A stretch of DNA of 64,000 nucleotides. Source: Acididesulfobacillus acetoxydans. Its GTDB lineage: Bacteria > Bacillota > Desulfitobacteriia > Desulfitobacteriales > Desulfitobacteriaceae. Under the pieces are notes generated by a model that saw only the letters and a list, made by a program, of their open reading frames with translations, was not told the DNA's origin and ran no database searches. The DNA is taken from assembly GCF_900016645.1 (NCBI RefSeq), contig NZ_CDGJ01000048.1. One strand, 5' to 3'. Below, piece by piece: positions 60,603 to 64,000 of the stretch. Position numbers and translations under genes: made by a program. Every line of letters begins with the position of its first letter. Within the stretch, counting starts at the first letter, position 1.

Positions 60603-62513
60603 ATGAATATGGAGTTCATCGAAGCGATTCATGAACTGGAGAAAGAGCGGGGAATATCCGCAGAGGTTCTTTTTGAAGCGATAGAGGCAGCGTTGATCTC
60701 CGCATATAAGAAAAATTTTGCTTCTTTGCAGAACGTTAGGGTGAGCATTGACCGGGTCAGCGGGGAATTTCAGGTATTCGCCCGTAAGACGGTGGTGGAA
60801 CAAGTGGAGGACTCCCGTACCCAAATCAGCTTGGAAGACGCTCACAAGGTGGATCCTAATTATCAATTGGACGACATCGTAGAGAACGAAGTAACGCCGC
60901 GTCAGTTTGGCCGGATTGCGGCCCAGACTGCCAAACAAGTGGTCGTCCAGCGCATCCGGGAAGCGGAACGGGGCATGATTTACGACGAATACATCAACCG
61001 GGAGGGCGATATTGTCACAGGTGTAGTCCAGCGCTATGAACAAAAAAGCGTCGTCATTGACCTGGGCAAGGTGGAGGCTCTTCTCATGGCTCAGGAACAG
61101 ATTCCGGGCGAAGTATACCGACCTTTTGAGCGGATCAAGACCTTTGTGGTAGAAGTTAAGAAAACCACGAAAGGCCCCCAGGTGCTTCTTTCCCGTACAC
61201 ACCCCGGCTTGATTAAGAGACTTTTTGAGTTGGAAGTACCGGAAATACATGACGGAGTTGTGGAAATCAAAGGCGTTTCGCGCGAGGCCGGAGCGCGTTC
61301 CAAGATAGCCGTTTATTCACGGGACGCCAACGTGGATCCGGTGGGAGCCTGTGTCGGGCCGAAGGGCAGCCGGGTGCAAACGATAGTCACTGAACTGAAG
61401 GGCGAAAAAATCGACATTGTCAACTATTCCGCAGACCCGCGGGATTATGTTGCCAATGCGCTTTCGCCTGCGAAGGTGACGGACGTCTATCCCAGAGCCA
61501 ATGAGAAAGTGGCGCTCGTTGTTGTCCCCGACTATCAGTTGTCTTTGGCTATTGGGAAAGAGGGTCAGAACGCTCGCTTGGCAGCTAAGTTAACGGGTTG
61601 GAAAATTGACATTAAGAGCGAGTCTCAAGCGGCGGCTCAGGAGTTGATTCCCACCCAGACGGAGGACATGCCCGCGGAATACGACGAAACTGCCGAGAAC
61701 GGTATATATCAAGGTTATGCGGACCACGACGGATATGCCGAAGGCGAGTACGGCGAGGACGAGTACGCCGAAGGCGAGTATGCCGAAGGTGAGTATGCCG
61801 AAGGCGAGTATGCCGAAGGTGAGTATGCCGAGGACGAGTATGCCGAAGGTGAGTATGCCGAAGGTGAGTATGCCGAGGACGAGTATGCCGAAGGTGAGTA
61901 TGCCGAAGGCGAGTATGCCGAGGACGAGTACGCCGAAGGCGAGTACGGCGAAGGCGAGTATGCCGAAGGCGAGTATGCCGAAGGCGAGTATGCCGAAGGC
62001 GAGTATGCCGAAGGTGAGTATGCCGAAGGTGAGTATGCCGGGGACGAGTACGCCGAAGGCGAGTATGCCGAAGACGAGTACGCCGAAGGCGAGTATGCCG
62101 AAGGCGAGTATGCCGAAGGCGAGTACGGCGAAGGCGAGTATGCCGAAGGCGAGTATGCCGAAGGCGAGTACGCCGAAGGCGAGTATGCCGAGGACGAGTA
62201 TGCCGAAGGCGAGGATGCCGAAGGCGAGGATGCCGAAGGCGAGGATGAGTACGCCGTAGGCGGGCATACGGGGGAAGCGACCGATCCGGTTCGGCCCGGT
62301 GACCTTATCAATTCACCCGAATATGATAATTCCAACGGATTAACCAAAAAAGGGGAAGAAGATTACCGCTCAGAAGGCGGGATGACAGGCCAGGAGGGAC
62401 CGGCCGTTCCGCCGAAAGAAGAGAAGCTGAGCGAACGGGACAGGGCGATGCAAAAGTATTTCGCCGAACAGGAGAGAGGGAGCCGCCGCGGCAAGAAGAA
62501 GGCTAAGGGGTGA
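60603..62513 (+). CDS. nusA: transcription factor NusA with a long acidic repeat tail
   Basis: NusA controls pausing, termination and antitermination by RNA polymerase. The core (1-345) is normal: the N-terminal domain FIEAIHELEKERGISAEVLF, S1 domain (VQRYEQKSVVIDLGKVEALL), KH1 (GVSREAGARSKIAVYSRDAN, VDPVGACVGPKGSRVQTIV) and KH2 (LAIGKEGQNARLAAKLTGWK). From residue 378 to about 549 it consists of about 34 tandem pentapeptides, YAEGE with YAEDE and YGEGE variants. A further 85-residue hydrophilic tail ends GSRRGKKKAKG. Firmicutes NusA is usually 350-400 residues, so about 260 are extra. Function of the tail is unknown; E. coli NusA has acidic repeats at its C-terminus, but unlike these. Confidence 0.96.
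   Translation: MNMEFIEAIHELEKERGISAEVLFEAIEAALISAYKKNFASLQNVRVSIDRVSGEFQVFARKTVVEQVEDSRTQISLEDAHKVDPNYQLDDIVENEVTPRQFGRIAAQTAKQVVVQRIREAERGMIYDEYINREGDIVTGVVQRYEQKSVVIDLGKVEALLMAQEQIPGEVYRPFERIKTFVVEVKKTTKGPQVLLSRTHPGLIKRLFELEVPEIHDGVVEIKGVSREAGARSKIAVYSRDANVDPVGACVGPKGSRVQTIVTELKGEKIDIVNYSADPRDYVANALSPAKVTDVYPRANEKVALVVVPDYQLSLAIGKEGQNARLAAKLTGWKIDIKSESQAAAQELIPTQTEDMPAEYDETAENGIYQGYADHDGYAEGEYGEDEYAEGEYAEGEYAEGEYAEGEYAEDEYAEGEYAEGEYAEDEYAEGEYAEGEYAEDEYAEGEYGEGEYAEGEYAEGEYAEGEYAEGEYAEGEYAGDEYAEGEYAEDEYAEGEYAEGEYAEGEYGEGEYAEGEYAEGEYAEGEYAEDEYAEGEDAEGEDAEGEDEYAVGGHTGEATDPVRPGDLINSPEYDNSNGLTKKGEEDYRSEGGMTGQEGPAVPPKEEKLSERDRAMQKYFAEQERGSRRGKKKAKG
61734..62250 (+). repeat. 15-base tandem repeat, about 34 copies, in nusA
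   Basis: The unit is TATGCCGAAGGCGAG, with variants GGC/GGT, TAT/TAC and GAGGAC. It encodes YAEGE in frame throughout. Third-position differences are distributed in blocks, pointing to repeated duplication of longer segments. The long open frames on the opposite strand and in another forward frame are artefacts of the repeat. Confidence 0.95.
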
Positions 62514-62517
62514 TGGA

Positions 62518-62784
62518 ATGAAAGTCCGCAAAATCCCCATGCGCATGTGTTTGGGTTGCCAGCAGATGAAACCGAAGAGGGAACTTCTTCGGATCGTCAA
62601 AACACCGGAGGGCAGGGTCGAAATCGATCCGACAGGGAAACGAAACGGGCGCGGCGCCTACCTTTGCCCCGATCCCGAATGCCTGAAAAAAGCGGCCAAG
62701 GGACATCGCCTGGAAAAGGCTTTCGGCGTTCCGGTTCCTGAAGCGGTTCTCAACGAACTGGAAGGGAAGTTGGAGTTCCAATGA
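62518..62784 (+). CDS. ylxR: YlxR-family RNA-binding protein
   Basis: An 88-residue protein with the family start KIPMRMCLGCQQMKPKRELL and RVEIDPTGKRNGRGAYLCPD. In Bacillus, YlxR (RnpM) binds RNase P RNA and modulates its activity. It starts five bases after nusA stops, in the usual place before the L7Ae-like gene and infB. Confidence 0.96.
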   Translation: MKVRKIPMRMCLGCQQMKPKRELLRIVKTPEGRVEIDPTGKRNGRGAYLCPDPECLKKAAKGHRLEKAFGVPVPEAVLNELEGKLEFQ

Positions 62785-63077
62785 CAGAAAAGGTCAAGGC
62801 CTTGTTGGGTTTGGCCCGCAGGGCCGGAAAAGTGGCCTCAGGGGACGCGCAGGTAGAGGCTATGCTCAAGAAGGGAAGGGGATATCTTCTCCTTTTGGCC
62901 GAAGATGTTCCAGCGGCCCAGAAGAAGTATCTGCAGTGGGCTCGTGATTGTCATTTGGAGGTCGTGATTGCAGGCCATAAGGAGGAGTTGGGTCTGTGTT
63001 TAGGACTCTCGCCGAGGGCGGCCGTTTTGATATTGGACCAAGGATTTGCCGGGGCGATCTTAGAGGCAAGGAGATGA
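62781..63077 (+). CDS. ylxQ: YlxQ, L7Ae-family ribosomal-type protein
   Basis: A 98-residue L7Ae-like protein that in this family binds RNA kink-turns: LLGLARRAGKVASGDAQVEA, LLAEDVPAAQKKYLQWA. The start overlaps ylxR by four bases (ATGA). Its exact target is unknown. Confidence 0.94.
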   Translation: MTEKVKALLGLARRAGKVASGDAQVEAMLKKGRGYLLLLAEDVPAAQKKYLQWARDCHLEVVIAGHKEELGLCLGLSPRAAVLILDQGFAGAILEARR

Positions 63078-63124
63078 CGGCTTGAGCGAAACGCGGTGCT
63101 GAAAAAGTGGGGGTGAAGTTTTTT

Positions 63125-64000
63125 ATGACAAATGTCCGTGTCCATGAATTGGCAAAGGAATTAAACTTGAGCAGCAAAGACGTGATGTCCAGATTGGAAG
63201 CCATGGGGGTCGATGTTAAAAATCATTTGAGTACAGTGGAAAAGGCTGACGCAGACGGTCTGCGCGTACAACTTCGTTCTCTGGAAAAAGAAAGGGATAG
63301 AGTTCGGCCGGAGCCCCACTATTCAGCCCCACAGGAGAACAAGCAGTCTTCAAGACCGGGTCGGGACGCGGAAGAAAAGATAGCGCAGGGCCCCTTACAG
63401 GTTGCTTCGGGCTCGGACGAAGAGACGAACGGAGGCGAGGCCCGTTCGATAAGCTCGGCGGCAGCGCTGCCGGGTTCCCCGAACGACAGGGTTCAGGGAG
63501 GCGCGGTCCGTTCGGAGCCCGGGAGCCGTCCGCCGCGTCCGGGAATGGAGGGCCGCCCGCCGCGTCCGGGAATGGAAGGGCGTCCGCCGCGTCCGGGAAT
63601 GGANGGNCGNCCGCCGCGTCCGGGAATGGAAGGGCGTCCGCCGCGTCCGGGAATGGAGGGNCGTCCGNCGCGTCCGGGAATGGANGGGCGTCCGCCGCGT
63701 CCGGGAATGGAAGGGCGTCCGNCGCGTCCGGGAATGGAAGGGCGTCCGCCGCGTCCGGGAANGGANGGGCGTCCGCCGCGTCCGGGAATGGANGGGCGTC
63801 CGCCGCGTCCGGGAATGGAGGGNCGTCCGNCGCGTCCGGGAATGGAAGGGCGTCCGCCGCGTCCGGGAATGGAAGGGCGTCCGCCGCGTCCGGGAATGGA
63901 AGGGCGTCCGCCGCGTCCGGGAANGGANGGGCGTCCGNCGCGTCCGGGAATGGANGGGCGTCCGCCGCGTCCGGGAATGGAGGGNCGTCCGNCGCGTCCG
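63125..64000 (+). CDS. infB: translation initiation factor IF-2, N-terminal part (cut by window edge)
   Basis: IF-2 brings initiator tRNA to the 30S subunit. The visible 292 codons are only the N-terminal region: the IF2_N motif VRVHELAKELNLSSKDVMSR (residues 4-23), then LEAMGVDVKNHLS and a charged linker. From residue 135 the linker becomes copies of RPPRPGMEG. The GTPase core lies beyond the window. ATG 63125 is in a conserved place, 47 bases after ylxQ. IF-2 linkers vary greatly and are often repetitive, but this one is unusually regular. Confidence 0.95.
   Translation, partial: MTNVRVHELAKELNLSSKDVMSRLEAMGVDVKNHLSTVEKADADGLRVQLRSLEKERDRVRPEPHYSAPQENKQSSRPGRDAEEKIAQGPLQVASGSDEETNGGEARSISSAAALPGSPNDRVQGGAVRSEPGSRPPRPGMEGRPPRPGMEGRPPRPGMXXXPPRPGMEGRPPRPGMEXRPXRPGMXGRPPRPGMEGRPXRPGMEGRPPRPGXXGRPPRPGMXGRPPRPGMEXRPXRPGMEGRPPRPGMEGRPPRPGMEGRPPRPGXXGRPXRPGMXGRPPRPGMEXRPXRP
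63527..64000 (+). repeat. 27-base tandem repeat in infB, with ambiguous bases
   Basis: At least 17 copies of a 27-base unit (CGTCCGCCGCGTCCGGGAAT followed by GGAAGGG) encode RPPRPGMEG and run to the window edge. Many bases are N at fixed places within the unit, as when reads from different copies are collapsed. The copy number cannot be trusted. Confidence 0.9.

Noticed and set aside
61590..62347. Frames of 180-225 residues in other phases over the nusA repeat
   Set aside because: A 15-base unit keeps every frame without stops open; the products are pure repeats without starts or ribosome sites.

Overview
The window looks like chromosomal DNA of an endospore-forming, anaerobic member of the Firmicutes, probably a Clostridia lineage near Desulfitobacteriaceae/Peptococcaceae. 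This placement is inferred from gene content: a CodY regulator, a PolC-type replicase, an alpha/beta-type small acid-soluble spore protein, the dprA-topA-trmFO-xerC-hslVU-codY-rpsB-tsf-pyrH-frr-uppS-cdsA-dxr-rseP-ispG-proS-polC-rimP-nusA-ylxR-infB order, and a membrane-bound molybdoenzyme operon with its TorD-like chaperone. DNA is GC-rich except in a decayed block at about 7.3-12.8 kb.

0-7.3 kb: a PucR/CdaR-type regulator with a 110-residue charged insert, then a four-gene molybdoenzyme operon (catalytic subunit with Tat signal, four-cluster iron-sulfur subunit, NrfD-like membrane anchor, TorD-like chaperone). 7.3-12.8 kb: a graveyard holding a frameshifted DmsC remnant, a nucleotidyltransferase/HEPN pair with a broken HEPN partner, a CPBP protease homologue, a metallophosphoesterase stub behind a structured leader, a Crp/Fnr regulator beside a short FMN-binding protein with a palindromic operator, a DUF1287-like protein and a truncated methyltransferase.

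12.8-20 kb: a sigma-54 activator followed by a consensus -24/-12 promoter and an amino acid permease, class III aminotransferase and aldehyde dehydrogenase, which together look like a GABA/omega-amino acid catabolic unit. 20-30 kb: a tnpB fragment, an O-methyltransferase, a TDT-family transporter divergent from a LysR regulator, a ferredoxin, an MFS transporter with its own consensus sigma-54 promoter, a DUF815 ATPase and an Hsp20. 30-35.6 kb: a spore protein gene, an endonuclease IV-like enzyme, DUF3786, Ku, and separate LigD-type ligase and polymerase genes, which read as a DNA-repair island possibly serving spores.

35.7-64 kb: the conserved housekeeping run. PolC appears to lack its exonuclease insertion. 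NusA carries about 34 copies of an acidic pentapeptide, and IF-2 (cut by the window edge) carries a nine-residue repeat with ambiguous bases. Repetitive, low-complexity inserts recur in unrelated proteins (PucR, DUF815, Ku, DprA, NusA, IF-2) and short tandem repeats occur between genes. This is the most striking global property of the window.
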